Shown piece after piece: positions 25,277 to 33,928 of a stretch of 64,000 nucleotides of DNA. The notes beneath the pieces are model-generated. The model was not told the DNA's origin. It saw only the letters and a list, made by a program, of their open reading frames with translations, and searched no databases. The translations under genes were made by a program, and so were the position numbers. Numbering within the stretch: the stretch's first letter is position 1; every line of letters starts with the position of its first letter. The stretch spans positions 4,402,001-4,466,000 of the forward strand of contig NZ_CP096882.1 in the NCBI RefSeq assembly GCF_023273875.1. The letters are read 5' to 3'. The DNA comes from Pseudarthrobacter sp. SSS035 (GTDB taxonomy: Bacteria; Actinomycetota; Actinomycetes; Actinomycetales; Micrococcaceae).

Positions 25277-26641
25277 TCAGAACGCTGCGCGGCCGCCGGG
25301 GCGCGTTGAATCCCGTTTGGGCTCCTTGCGGTCCCGCCGCGCGTAAATGCGGGCCCTTTCGCTGGAAAGGGCCAGGATCAGGAGGATGTCCAGGGTGAGC
25401 CCGGGCAGGTTTGCCTCCAGGGTCGCCAGGGAGCCGCCGTTCAGCACGTCGATTGCCTGGGCGGCGATGGCCAGCGTGCTCAGGGCCATGGCGGTGACGC
25501 GGGCCCGGTTGCTGCCCAGGAAGACGAACCAGGCCAGCAGGAGTTCGCCCAGGGCAACGAGGCCCACGAAGCCCAAACCCGCGTACAGGACCATCTCAGA
25601 TTGGGCCGCCGTCAGGCTGGAGTCACCGTCGGATTGGATGGTGATGCCCTGCAGCAGTTCGTCCGGGGACAGGAATCCGGCCGCCACCGCGACGAGGGCG
25701 GCCACGGCCCGGGCGCCGGCGAGGAGTGCCCCGACGATGGTGGGTCCCGGCCGCTTGTTCCGGCTGTCGCTGGCCGGGTGTCCGGCGGCATCCGACGGCA
25801 CCTCCACCCGTCCCAGGCCCACGATGGGGAGGTCGCCGTCGGTGGTGATCGTATCGCCCCCGCCGTTGCGCGTGTGGTAGCCCGTGGAGAAGTCCCGGAT
25901 CATCCGTACCTCTGCCGTGGGGTCGGCATCGAGGATGCTTGAGACGATATGGTCGCGCTCGTCGTCTGTGTCTTCGTCGATCTTGTGGGTGATCTGCAGG
26001 GTGAACAGGGAGAACCCGATACTCCGGTCATAGGTCCCGGCGGCCAGCCAGTCCACTGCGTGCCCACCGGGAAGGAGCCAGCCGGGGTAGCAGCGCCAGA
26101 AGCGGACGTGGTGGCGCTTGCCTGGATTCCGGTCCACCTCCTGCTGGTAGGCGAAGTCCTGTTGGCGCCCGAACAGCATGAGCGGGCTCACCGGCGCCTC
26201 GTCGTAGCTGCGGCGCAGGATGGTGGATGCCACGATCCGCCAGCTGCTGGCGAGTGTAACGTCGTCGGCGATGGTCCATCCGGCCCGGCGCATCACGCCA
26301 TGGATCTGGGCTTCCGAGCCGAGCAGCGCAACGTTCACGGGGTCGCCCAGCAGCCCGTCGCTGGTCCGGGCCCGCCCGATGAAATAGTCCGGGACGTAGA
26401 GCCGGGTCAGGATTCGGTGCAGCCGGGGCAGTACCAGGTACGCGAGAAGGGCCCAGAAGACGAAGGCGAACCAGAGCTGCGCCCAGCCCCACTCGAAGCT
26501 GAGCCGTAGCAGCAGGTAGGACAGCCACACGGCCGAGACCCCGCCGACCAGGAAAAACAAACGGTCCCAGACGGTATCCAGCACCGCACGTGAAACGCCG
26601 ATTGCGGGGACCTTCAGCGCAGGCTTGGCCATGACCGACAT
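25277..26641 (-). CDS. LssY C-terminal domain membrane protein
   Basis: Two N-terminal hydrophobic segments (about residues 20-70) are followed by a soluble LssY-C-type domain (about 95-270) with VNVALLGSEAQIHGVMRRAGW, LFGRQQDFAYQQEVD and RHHVRFWRCYPGW, then three or four C-terminal helices. The domain's function is not established. The frame stays open far upstream into ROK repressor remains, but LssY proteins begin near the ATG at 26641 (MSVMAKP), so that start is chosen. This makes a protein of about 454 residues. It sits at the edge of a decayed region and may be intact. Confidence 0.65.
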   Translation of the reverse strand: MSVMAKPALKVPAIGVSRAVLDTVWDRLFFLVGGVSAVWLSYLLLRLSFEWGWAQLWFAFVFWALLAYLVLPRLHRILTRLYVPDYFIGRARTSDGLLGDPVNVALLGSEAQIHGVMRRAGWTIADDVTLASSWRIVASTILRRSYDEAPVSPLMLFGRQQDFAYQQEVDRNPGKRHHVRFWRCYPGWLLPGGHAVDWLAAGTYDRSIGFSLFTLQITHKIDEDTDDERDHIVSSILDADPTAEVRMIRDFSTGYHTRNGGGDTITTDGDLPIVGLGRVEVPSDAAGHPASDSRNKRPGPTIVGALLAGARAVAALVAVAAGFLSPDELLQGITIQSDGDSSLTAAQSEMVLYAGLGFVGLVALGELLLAWFVFLGSNRARVTAMALSTLAIAAQAIDVLNGGSLATLEANLPGLTLDILLILALSSERARIYARRDRKEPKRDSTRPGGRAAF

Positions 26642-26785
26642 CCTACTGGAGCCGTCACGCGGGGCAACGTGCTGAAAGAAACGCTGTTGCTGCCTGCCAG
26701 GCCCGCCGCCAAGGCAGGTCTCCACGCCTAGTTTGACGCGCGAGTTTCGTTCACGGGGCCCCGCGCCACGTCGCTCTTGTTGACC

Positions 26786-27355
26786 CGCCCACGGGTCCGC
26801 GAGCAGTCGGGTGAAGGCCAGCTCCGCGGCCCCGATCATCATAAGATCGGAGCCCAGCGCGGCACGGTAGATCCTGGCGCGGCCCGCCGCCTCGTCCAGG
26901 GCCTGGGTGCGGAGCAGGCTGTCCAGTGTGTCAGGGGACAGTTCGTGGAGAATGCCCAGGAACCCGTCGAGGACTATGGCGTCCGGGTTGGACGTGTTGA
27001 CCGCGTTGCGCAGGGTGATGCCCAAATAGCCCACCTGGCGGGCGATCTCCCCGGCCAGCTCGGCGCTGTCCGCCGCGCGGAGCGCCGCTTCGAGCTGGCT
27101 GGTGTCGCCGCCGCCGAGCCCTGCCAGGTCAAAAAGCCGGGACTGCGACACCTCGGTTTCGAGGCAGCCGGACGCACCGCAATGGCAGGTCTGGCCGTCC
27201 GAGCGAACAAAGGTGTGCCCCAGTTCCCCACGATAATCCTGCCGCGCGTCCTGGCTGCGGGGGAAGCCGCCGGCCGTGTTCATCCACACTGTTTTGCCGT
27301 GAGCAACCCCGGCGCAGGCTCCGGTACCGACGACGGCGCAGGTGGCGGCGGACGG
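26786..27355 (-). pseudogene. Remnant of a ROK family repressor/sugar kinase, N-terminus lost
   Basis: The minus-strand frame encodes the C-terminal half of a ROK protein: VVGTGACAG, GELGHTFV, the zinc motif CHCGASGC, then IVLDGFLGILHELSP and a GAAELAFTRLLADP end. The first ATP-binding or helix-turn-helix half is missing. At about 27340-27360 the homology stops and a plus-strand xylulokinase fragment begins head-to-head. On the other side the frame has lost its own stop and runs in frame into the LssY gene. A xylose-type repressor (XylR) is a reasonable identity, given the adjoining xylB fragment, but this is inference. Confidence 0.75.
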
Positions 27356-28131
27356 GTGGAAAATCCTGCTCGGCGCCGGCGCCGGGGATAACGCAGCGGC
27401 AGCCCTGGGCCTAGGAGCCAGGCCCGGCGATGTGGTGGTCTCTGTGGGTACCAGCGGAACGGTCTTCGCCGTCGCTTCCGAACCGGGCCATGATCCCAGC
27501 GGAACAGTGGCCGGCTTTGCAGATGCGGGCGGCGCCTACCTGCCCATCGCCGTCACGCTGAACGCCGCCAGGGTGCTGAGCTCCATGGCCGCGCTTCTGA
27601 ATGTCGGTTTTGATGAGCTCTCCCGGCTGGCGCTGGACGCTGAGCCCGGGGCAGGCGGCGTAGTGCTCTTGCCGTATTTTAAGGGGGGAACGCACCCCCA
27701 ACCTGCCGCACGCCAAAGCCAGCCTGCATGGCCTCAGCATTGCGTCTGCCACCCGCAGCAACCTTGCCCGCGCAGCCATCGAGGGGATGCTGTGCGGATT
27801 GTCCGGTGGCCTGGCGGCCTTGCAGGCCCTGGGCTATCCGGCACGGCGGCTGCTGTTGATCGGCGGAGCCGTGCAGAACGCGGCGCTACAGAAGATCGCG
27901 TCGCAGGTGTTTGACCTGCCGGTTGTCGTGCCAAGCCCCGGCGAGTATGTGGCCCGGGGCGCCGCGGTACAGGCTGCCTGGGCACTGTCGGGAACCCGTC
28001 CCGAGTGGCCCGTTGCGCTCACGGCGGCACCGGAACCGGACTTCAGGCCCGTCATCGGCGAGCAGTACCTGCGGGCGTGTCAGCATATTGATGCGGACAG
28101 CCGGGCTATTGTTCCTCCGACGTTCAGCTAG
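27356..28131 (+). pseudogene. Remnant of xylulokinase gene, 5' half deleted and frameshifted
   Basis: The plus strand encodes the C-terminal half of a FGGY-family xylulokinase: LLGAGAGDNAAAALGLG, VVVSVGTSGTVFAV, then LLPYF. At the G-run AAGGGGGGAACGC (about 27680-27692) one extra G shifts the frame. In the shifted frame the expected sequence continues (TPNLPHAKASLHGLSIAS, IEGMLCGLSGGL, RLLLIGGAVQNAALQ, YVARGAAVQAAWAL) to the stop at 28131. The N-terminal substrate and ATP domain is absent. Together with the ROK remnant, this marks a deletion through two divergent genes. Confidence 0.85.
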
Positions 28132-28153
28132 CACTGAGGGGTACAACTCCATT

Positions 28154-28198
28154 CATGGGCCCCGGGACCACTTCGTCCAGCGATCCCCGGGGCTCATG
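28154..28198. terminator. GC-rich hairpin after the xylulokinase remnant
   Basis: Arms 28154-28166 (CATGGGCCCCGGG) and 28185-28198 (ending GGGGCTCATG) pair with one mismatch around an 18-nt loop. There is no T-tract. It insulates the old xylB tail from the hpa promoter. Confidence 0.45.
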
Positions 28199-28224
28199 CG
28201 CTCAGCCCGTGAGCAACATACCCA

Positions 28225-28266
28225 TTGACGCCGCAAGGGATATCTGCAATATTACTTCGTATACGA
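28225..28266 (+). promoter_or_regulatory. Promoter and GntR-type operator of the hpa cluster
   Basis: TTGACG at 28225-28230 and AATATT at 28248-28253 are 17 nt apart. The palindrome TCGTATACGA (28257-28266) lies just downstream, over the expected transcription start. Sites with a central GTATAC are typical of FCD-type GntR regulators, and such a gene is the second in this operon. Repression by that regulator is inferred. Confidence 0.65.
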
Positions 28267-28290
28267 TTTCGTACTCGATGAGGAGTAATC

Positions 28291-29778
28291 TTGGATCAGG
28301 TCACCGAGCACACCCTGGCCGCGGCCCGCAAGGTCATCGCGGTGCACATCAATTACCCCAGCCGGGCGGCCCAGCGTGGCCGCACGCCGGAGCAGCCGTC
28401 CTACTTCCTGAAGCCGCCGTCCTCGCTGGCGCATGGTTCGGCAGCAGCCCCTTCCGTGGTGGAGCGCCCGGCCGGCTGCGAACTCCTCGGCTTTGAGGGC
28501 GAGGTCGCCCTGATCATCGGCAAGCCCGCCCGACGCGTCGGTGTGGAGGACGCCTGGAGCCATGTCGAGTGGGTGACCGCCAGCAACGACCTCGGCGTCT
28601 ACGATCTCCGCTATGCGGACAAGGGCTCCAACCTCCGGTCCAAGGGCGGCGACGGCTTCACCCCGATCGGTCCGGGGCTGATCGCCGCGGATGCCGTGGA
28701 TCCGGCCCAACTGCGGATCCGCTCCTGGCACAACGGCGATCTGGTCCAGGACGACACCACCGCGGACCTCCTCTTCCCGTTCGCGCGGCTCGTTGCGGAC
28801 CTGTCCCAGCTGCTGACCCTCGAGGAGGGCGACATCATCCTGACCGGCACCCCGGCCGGCGCCTCCGTGGCAAACCCGGGCGACGTCGTCGAGGTTGAGG
28901 TCAGCGCTGGTGGGTTGAGCACCGGGCGCTTGGTCACCCGGGTGGAGGAAGGCACGACGGCGTTCGCTGACTTTGGTGCGCAGCCCCAGGCTGATGACGC
29001 GCAGCGGGAGGAGGCGTACGGTTCGCGCGCAGCGGCGGGCCTTGCACCCGTGGAGGCTGCCGCCGTCGGGCCTATCCTGACCCCCGAGCTGAAGGCGAAG
29101 CTGGAAAGCGTCTGCACCGCCACGCTCTCTTCGCAGCTGCGCAAGCGGGGCCTGAACAACGTCAGCATCGACGGCCTGACCTCCACCCGGCCGGAGAAGC
29201 GGATTGTGGGCCTGGCCCGGACCCTGCGATATGTGCCCAACCGCGAGGACCTGTTCAAGACCCACGGCGGCGGTTTCAACGCCCAAAAGAAGGCCATCGA
29301 CTCCGTCATCGAGGGCGAGATCCTGGTCATGGAGGCCCGCGGAGAGAAGGGCACTGGCACCATCGGTGACATCCTGGCCCTGCGCGCCCAGGTCCGCGGG
29401 GCCGCGGCCATCATCACCGACGGCGGCGTCCGCGATTTTTCCGCGGTGGCCGCGATGGACATGCCCACCTATTACGCCAACCCGCACCCCGCTGTCCTGG
29501 GCCGCCGGCACATCCCGTGGGACACGGACATCACCATCGCCTGCGGCGGCACCACCGTGCAGCCCGGCGACATCATCGTCGCGGACTCGGACGGCATCCT
29601 GGTGATCCCGCCGGCACTCGCCGACGAGCTCGCGGACGACTCCATCATCCAGGAGCGTGAGGAGACCTTTATCGCGGAAATGGTGGCACAGGGCCACAGC
29701 GTGGACGGCCTCTACCCGCTGAATGCCGCCTGGCGGATGAAGTACGAGGCATGGGAAGCAGGCAAAGCCAATGACTGA
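28291..29778 (+). CDS. Fumarylacetoacetate hydrolase domain-RraA domain fusion (HpaG-like isomerase/decarboxylase)
   Basis: A 495-residue two-domain protein. The first half (about 1-225) is an FAH domain with the metal Glu residues in GFEGEVALIIGK and the LEEGDIILTGTPAG end block. The second half (about 265-480) is RraA-like with AAIITDGGVRD, keeping the catalytic Arg-Asp. In enteric bacteria this step of homoprotocatechuate breakdown (isomerisation and decarboxylation of 5-carboxymethyl-2-hydroxymuconate) uses a tandem FAH-FAH protein. Here an RraA domain, whose relatives decarboxylate oxaloacetate, replaces one half. The TTG start at 28291 follows a GAGGAG site. It is the first gene of the cluster and overlaps the GntR gene by 8 nt. 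Confidence 0.85.
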   Translation: MDQVTEHTLAAARKVIAVHINYPSRAAQRGRTPEQPSYFLKPPSSLAHGSAAAPSVVERPAGCELLGFEGEVALIIGKPARRVGVEDAWSHVEWVTASNDLGVYDLRYADKGSNLRSKGGDGFTPIGPGLIAADAVDPAQLRIRSWHNGDLVQDDTTADLLFPFARLVADLSQLLTLEEGDIILTGTPAGASVANPGDVVEVEVSAGGLSTGRLVTRVEEGTTAFADFGAQPQADDAQREEAYGSRAAAGLAPVEAAAVGPILTPELKAKLESVCTATLSSQLRKRGLNNVSIDGLTSTRPEKRIVGLARTLRYVPNREDLFKTHGGGFNAQKKAIDSVIEGEILVMEARGEKGTGTIGDILALRAQVRGAAAIITDGGVRDFSAVAAMDMPTYYANPHPAVLGRRHIPWDTDITIACGGTTVQPGDIIVADSDGILVIPPALADELADDSIIQEREETFIAEMVAQGHSVDGLYPLNAAWRMKYEAWEAGKAND

Positions 29779-30436
29779 GACGTTGATGGCTACAGGCAGC
29801 AAATCAGAGCAGGCCTACGTCGCCGTCAAGGCACGGATCGTGGACGGTACCTACTCCCCCGGCTACCGGCTGGTCCTGGCAGCCATCGCCAAGGATCTGG
29901 GCGTCAGCGTGGTCCCGGTCCGGGAAGCGATCCGGCGCCTCGAGGCCGAAGGACTGGTGACGTTCGAGCGGAACGTCGGCGCGACGGTCTCCGGGATCGA
30001 CCCGACCGAGTACCTCTACACGATGCAGACCCTGAGCATCGTCGAAGGAGCCGCCACCGCATTGTCCGCGCCGCTGATTGGCCCGGCGGACATTGCACGC
30101 GCCCGGGCGGTGAACGAGGATATGCGGGAAAGCCTCCAGCACTTCGACCCGGTCCGGTTCACGGCGCTGAACCAGGACTTCCACAGCATCCTCTTTGAGC
30201 GCTGCCCCAACCCGCACATCCTGGACCTGGTCCACCGGGGCTGGAACCGGCTCGCCTCGCTCCGGACCTCGACGTTCCGCTTCGTTCCGGGCCGTGCCCA
30301 CGAATCGGTGGACGAGCACGAAGCGCTGCTCCGCCTCATCGAAGCCGGCGCCGGCGCGGAAGAGATTGAGAAATCCGCCCGCCGGCACCGCTCCGCCACC
30401 CTGGACGCGTACCTCGCCCAGGCCAAGAACATCTGA
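29771..30436 (+). CDS. GntR family regulator, FCD type
   Basis: A 221-residue regulator. The winged helix (about 10-80) shows ILDGTYSPGYRL-like IVDGTYSPG, then LGVSVVPVREAIRRLEAEGL and FERNVGATV. The C-terminal helical FCD ligand domain has DFHSILFERCPN and the HRSATLDAYL histidine region. It is cotranscribed with, and overlaps, the FAH-RraA gene. It is probably the autoregulated repressor of the hpa cluster, acting at the TCGTATACGA palindrome and responding to an aromatic or ring-cleavage acid. Confidence 0.88.
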   Translation: MTETLMATGSKSEQAYVAVKARIVDGTYSPGYRLVLAAIAKDLGVSVVPVREAIRRLEAEGLVTFERNVGATVSGIDPTEYLYTMQTLSIVEGAATALSAPLIGPADIARARAVNEDMRESLQHFDPVRFTALNQDFHSILFERCPNPHILDLVHRGWNRLASLRTSTFRFVPGRAHESVDEHEALLRLIEAGAGAEEIEKSARRHRSATLDAYLAQAKNI

Positions 30437-30471
30437 ACCGAACCGGCCACACCCGCAGTAAGGAAACAACA

Positions 30472-32004
30472 ATGACGTTCACCGCCGAACAGACCACGAA
30501 CCATTACGTGCCGCAGGACCTCCCCACCCACATCCAGCACTACATCAACGGCAAGTTCGTTGACTCCGTGAACGGAGCGACTTTCGATGTCCTGGACCCG
30601 GTGTCGAACCGGAACTACGCCACCGCCGCGGCCGGCCAGAAGGAGGACATCGACCTCGCCGTGGCCGCCGCCCGCGAAGCCTTTACCAACGGCCCGTGGC
30701 CAAGGATGAAGCCGCGCGAACGCGCCCGGATCCTGAACAGGATCGCCGACGCCGTCGAGGCCCAGGAAGCCCGCCTCGCCGAACTCGAAACCTTCGACAC
30801 CGGCCTGCCGATCACCCAGGCCAAAGGCCAGGCGCTGCGCGCGGCCGAGAACTTCCGCTTCTTCGCGGACCTGATCGTCGCCCAGTTCGACGACGCCATG
30901 AAGGTCCCCGGCGCCCAGATCAACTACGTGAACCGCAAGCCGATCGGCGTCGCCGGCCTCATCACCCCCTGGAACACGCCCTTCATGCTCGAGTCCTGGA
31001 AACTCGCCCCCTCACTGGCCACGGGGAACACCGTGGTCCTGAAGCCGGCCGAATTCACGCCCCTGTCAGCCTCGCTCTGGGCGCAGATCTTCAAGGACGC
31101 CGGCCTCCCGGACGGTGTGTTCAACCTCGTCAACGGCCTCGGCGAGGAGGCCGGCGATGCACTGGTCAAACACCCCGACGTCCCGCTGATCTCCTTCACC
31201 GGCGAGACCACCACGGGACAGACGATCTTCCGCAACGCTGCAGCAAACCTTAAGGGCTTGTCCATGGAACTCGGCGGCAAGTCACCGTGCGTGGTGTTCG
31301 CCGACGCCGACCTGGACGCCGCGATCGATTCCGCCCTGTTCGGGGTTTTCTCCCTCAACGGCGAACGCTGCACCGCCGGGTCCCGCATCCTCGTCGAACG
31401 CGCCATCTACGACGAGTTCTGCGAAAAGTACGCCGCCCGGGCCAAAAACATCGTGGTCGGGGACCCGCACGATCCCAAGACCGAGGTGGGGGCCCTGGTC
31501 CATCCTGAGCACTATGCGAAGGTGGCCTCCTACGTGGAGATCGGCAAGTCCGAAGGCCGCCTCCTGGCCGGCGGCGGCCGCCCCGACCACCTCCCGGAGG
31601 GCAACTACATCGCACCCACCGTCTTCGCCGACGTCGCCCCCGACGCGCGGATCTTCCAGGAGGAGATCTTCGGTCCCGTCGTCGCGATCACCCCGTTCGA
31701 GAACGACGACGAGGCGCTGGCCTTGGCGAACAACACCCGCTACGGGCTCGCGGCCTACATCTGGACCCAGAACCTGACCCGCGCCCACAACTTCTCCCAG
31801 AACGTCGAGGCCGGGATGGTGTGGCTGAACAGCCACAACGTCCGTGATCTCCGCACCCCGTTCGGCGGCGTCAAAGCCTCCGGCCTGGGCCACGAAGGCG
31901 GCTACCGCTCCATCGACTTCTACACCGACCAGCAGGCCGTCCACATCACCCTCGGCGCGGTTCATACTCCGAAATTCGGCCACACCCCCAAATTCGGCGC
32001 CTAA
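30472..32004 (+). CDS. hpaE: 5-carboxymethyl-2-hydroxymuconate semialdehyde dehydrogenase
   Basis: A 510-residue NAD-dependent aldehyde dehydrogenase that oxidises the ring-cleavage semialdehyde of homoprotocatechuate. It shows GLITPWNTPFMLESWK (Asn), SFTGETTTGQ, MELGGKSPCVVF (Glu) and NGERCTAGSR (Cys). The IGVAG and WNTPFML wording is typical of HpaE rather than generic dehydrogenases. The C-terminus ends with a short duplicated motif, TPKFGHTPKFGA, not usual in the family. It is preceded by an AAGGAAA ribosome-binding site, with hpaD 38 nt downstream. Confidence 0.92.
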   Translation: MTFTAEQTTNHYVPQDLPTHIQHYINGKFVDSVNGATFDVLDPVSNRNYATAAAGQKEDIDLAVAAAREAFTNGPWPRMKPRERARILNRIADAVEAQEARLAELETFDTGLPITQAKGQALRAAENFRFFADLIVAQFDDAMKVPGAQINYVNRKPIGVAGLITPWNTPFMLESWKLAPSLATGNTVVLKPAEFTPLSASLWAQIFKDAGLPDGVFNLVNGLGEEAGDALVKHPDVPLISFTGETTTGQTIFRNAAANLKGLSMELGGKSPCVVFADADLDAAIDSALFGVFSLNGERCTAGSRILVERAIYDEFCEKYAARAKNIVVGDPHDPKTEVGALVHPEHYAKVASYVEIGKSEGRLLAGGGRPDHLPEGNYIAPTVFADVAPDARIFQEEIFGPVVAITPFENDDEALALANNTRYGLAAYIWTQNLTRAHNFSQNVEAGMVWLNSHNVRDLRTPFGGVKASGLGHEGGYRSIDFYTDQQAVHITLGAVHTPKFGHTPKFGA

Positions 32005-32042
32005 CAGCGCTTCAAGGCCCCTTTCAAAGAAGAGAGAATCCC

Positions 32043-33140
32043 ATGACCGACTTCGTTCCTACCCCCACAGTTCCGGCTCCGGACATCGTCCGCTGCGCGT
32101 ACATGGAGATCGTGGTGACCGACCTCGCCAAATCCCGTGCGTTCTACGTGGACGTCCTGGGCCTGCACGTGACCGAGGAAGACGAGAACAACATCTACCT
32201 GCGCTCCCTGGAGGAGTTCATCCACCACAACCTGGTGCTCCGCAAGGGACCCATCGCCGCCGTCGCCGCCTTTGCCTACCGGGTGAAGTCCCCCGCCGAA
32301 GTGGACACCGCCGAGGCTTATTACCAGGAACTGGGCTGCCGCACCGAACGCCGCAAGGAGGGCTTCACCAAGGGCGTGGGCGATTCCGTCCGCGTGGAGG
32401 ACCCGCTGGGGTTCCCCTACGAGTTCTTCTACGACGTGGAGCATGTGGAGCGCCTCACCCAGCGCTACGACCTCTACTCCGCCGGCGAACTGGTCCGCCT
32501 GGACCACTTCAACCAGGTCACCCCGGACGTGCCCCGCGGTCGCAAATACCTTGAGGACCTCGGCTTCCGAGTCTCCGAGGACATCCAGGACTCCGACGGC
32601 GTCACGTACGCGGTCTGGATGCACCGCAAGCAGACCGTGCACGACACCGCCCTGACCGGCGGCAACGGCCCGCGGATGCACCACATCGCGTTCGCCACGC
32701 ACGAAAAGCACAACATCATCCAGATCTGCGACAAGATGGGCGCCCTGCGCATCAGCGACCGGATTGAACGCGGCCCCGGCCGGCACGGGGTCTCCAACGC
32801 GTTCTACCTCTACATCCTGGACCCCGACGGCCACCGGATCGAGATCTACACCCAGGACTACTACACCGGCGACCCCGACAACCCCGTCGTCACCTGGGAC
32901 GTGCACGACAACCAGCGCCGCGACTGGTGGGGCAACCCCGTGGTCCCGTCCTGGTACACCGAGGCCTCCCTGGTCCTGGACCTCGACGGTAAGCCGCAGC
33001 CCGTCGTCGTGCGTGAGGAAAAGAGCGAAATGGCGGTCACCGTGGGTGCCGACGGCTTCTCCTATACCCGCAAAACAGAAGGAGAAGGCGCCGGCGCCGT
33101 TGAACAGAAAACGGGCTTCAAGCTCGGGGCGCAGCTGTAG
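32043..33140 (+). CDS. hpaD: 3,4-dihydroxyphenylacetate 2,3-dioxygenase
   Basis: A 365-residue extradiol dioxygenase of the vicinal-oxygen-chelate fold, close in layout to the Brevibacterium Fe enzyme and Arthrobacter Mn enzyme (MndD). The metal ligands fall at the same numbers: His155 (RLDHFNQ), His214 (RMHHIAF) and Glu267 (HRIEIYT). The second-sphere residues His200, His248 and Tyr257 known from that enzyme are also present. It opens the ring of homoprotocatechuate between C2 and C3. Whether it uses Fe or Mn cannot be told from sequence. It lies 38 nt after hpaE and 2 nt before hpaH. Confidence 0.97.
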   Translation: MTDFVPTPTVPAPDIVRCAYMEIVVTDLAKSRAFYVDVLGLHVTEEDENNIYLRSLEEFIHHNLVLRKGPIAAVAAFAYRVKSPAEVDTAEAYYQELGCRTERRKEGFTKGVGDSVRVEDPLGFPYEFFYDVEHVERLTQRYDLYSAGELVRLDHFNQVTPDVPRGRKYLEDLGFRVSEDIQDSDGVTYAVWMHRKQTVHDTALTGGNGPRMHHIAFATHEKHNIIQICDKMGALRISDRIERGPGRHGVSNAFYLYILDPDGHRIEIYTQDYYTGDPDNPVVTWDVHDNQRRDWWGNPVVPSWYTEASLVLDLDGKPQPVVVREEKSEMAVTVGADGFSYTRKTEGEGAGAVEQKTGFKLGAQL

Positions 33141-33142
33141 CC

Positions 33143-33928
33143 ATGCTGGACGCGAAAACGATTGAGGCCATTGCCGACGAACTCTTGGCGGCCGCCCGGA
33201 CCCGCACCCCGGTCCCCCGCCTCACGGCCCGCTACCCGGAGATGACGGTGGAGGACTCCTATGCCGTGCAGCAGCTGTGGCGGCGGCGGAACGAGGACGC
33301 CGGCCGCAAGCTGGTGGGCCGCAAGATCGGCCTCACCTCCAAGGCCATGCAGTCCGCCACCGGCATCACCGAACCGGACTACGGCGCCATCTTCGATGAC
33401 ATGGTCCTCGAAACCGGCTGCTCGGTGGAATGGGACCACTACACCCACCCCCGGGTGGAAGTGGAGCTGGCGTTCGTGCTGAAGAAGGACCTGGCCGGAC
33501 CCGGCTGCACCATCTTCGACGTCCTGGACGCCACCGACTACGTGGTTCCGGCTCTCGAGATCCTCGACTCCCGGATCGAAATGGAGGGCCGAACCATCGT
33601 GGACACCATCGCGGACAACGCCGCGATGGGCGCCATGGTGATCGGCGGCAACCCCGTAAAGCCCGACGCCGTGGACCTCCGCTGGGTCGCGGCCATCCTC
33701 TACAAGAACCAGACCGTGGAGGAAACCGGTGTTGCCGCCGGCGTGCTGGACCACCCCGCCAACGGCGTGCACTGGCTCGCCAACAAGATCGCTGCCCACG
33801 GCGATGGGATGAAAGCCGGGGACATCATCCTCGCCGGCTCCTTCACCCGCCCGCTCTGGGTGTACAAGGGCGACACCGTCCACGCCGACTACGGACCATT
33901 GGGGGCCATCACATGCCGCTTCGAGTAG
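33143..33928 (+). CDS. hpaH: 2-oxo-hept-4-ene-1,7-dioate hydratase
   Basis: A 261-residue member of the hydratase/decarboxylase family with an FAH-related fold. Typical blocks are YAVQQLWRRRNEDAG near the start, LVGRKIGLTSKAMQ, HPRVEVELAFVL with Mg-binding Glu residues, and ADYGPLGAITCRFE at the C-terminus. It adds water to 2-oxohept-4-ene-1,7-dioate to give the aldolase substrate. The ATG is 2 nt after the hpaD stop, and the 3' end overlaps hpaI by 16 nt, so the three genes are translated together. Confidence 0.93.
   Translation: MLDAKTIEAIADELLAAARTRTPVPRLTARYPEMTVEDSYAVQQLWRRRNEDAGRKLVGRKIGLTSKAMQSATGITEPDYGAIFDDMVLETGCSVEWDHYTHPRVEVELAFVLKKDLAGPGCTIFDVLDATDYVVPALEILDSRIEMEGRTIVDTIADNAAMGAMVIGGNPVKPDAVDLRWVAAILYKNQTVEETGVAAGVLDHPANGVHWLANKIAAHGDGMKAGDIILAGSFTRPLWVYKGDTVHADYGPLGAITCRFE

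Noticed and set aside
32001..32906. Antisense 301-codon frame over hpaD
   Set aside because: hpaD shows all known metal and second-sphere residues; the antisense frame is a codon-bias shadow.
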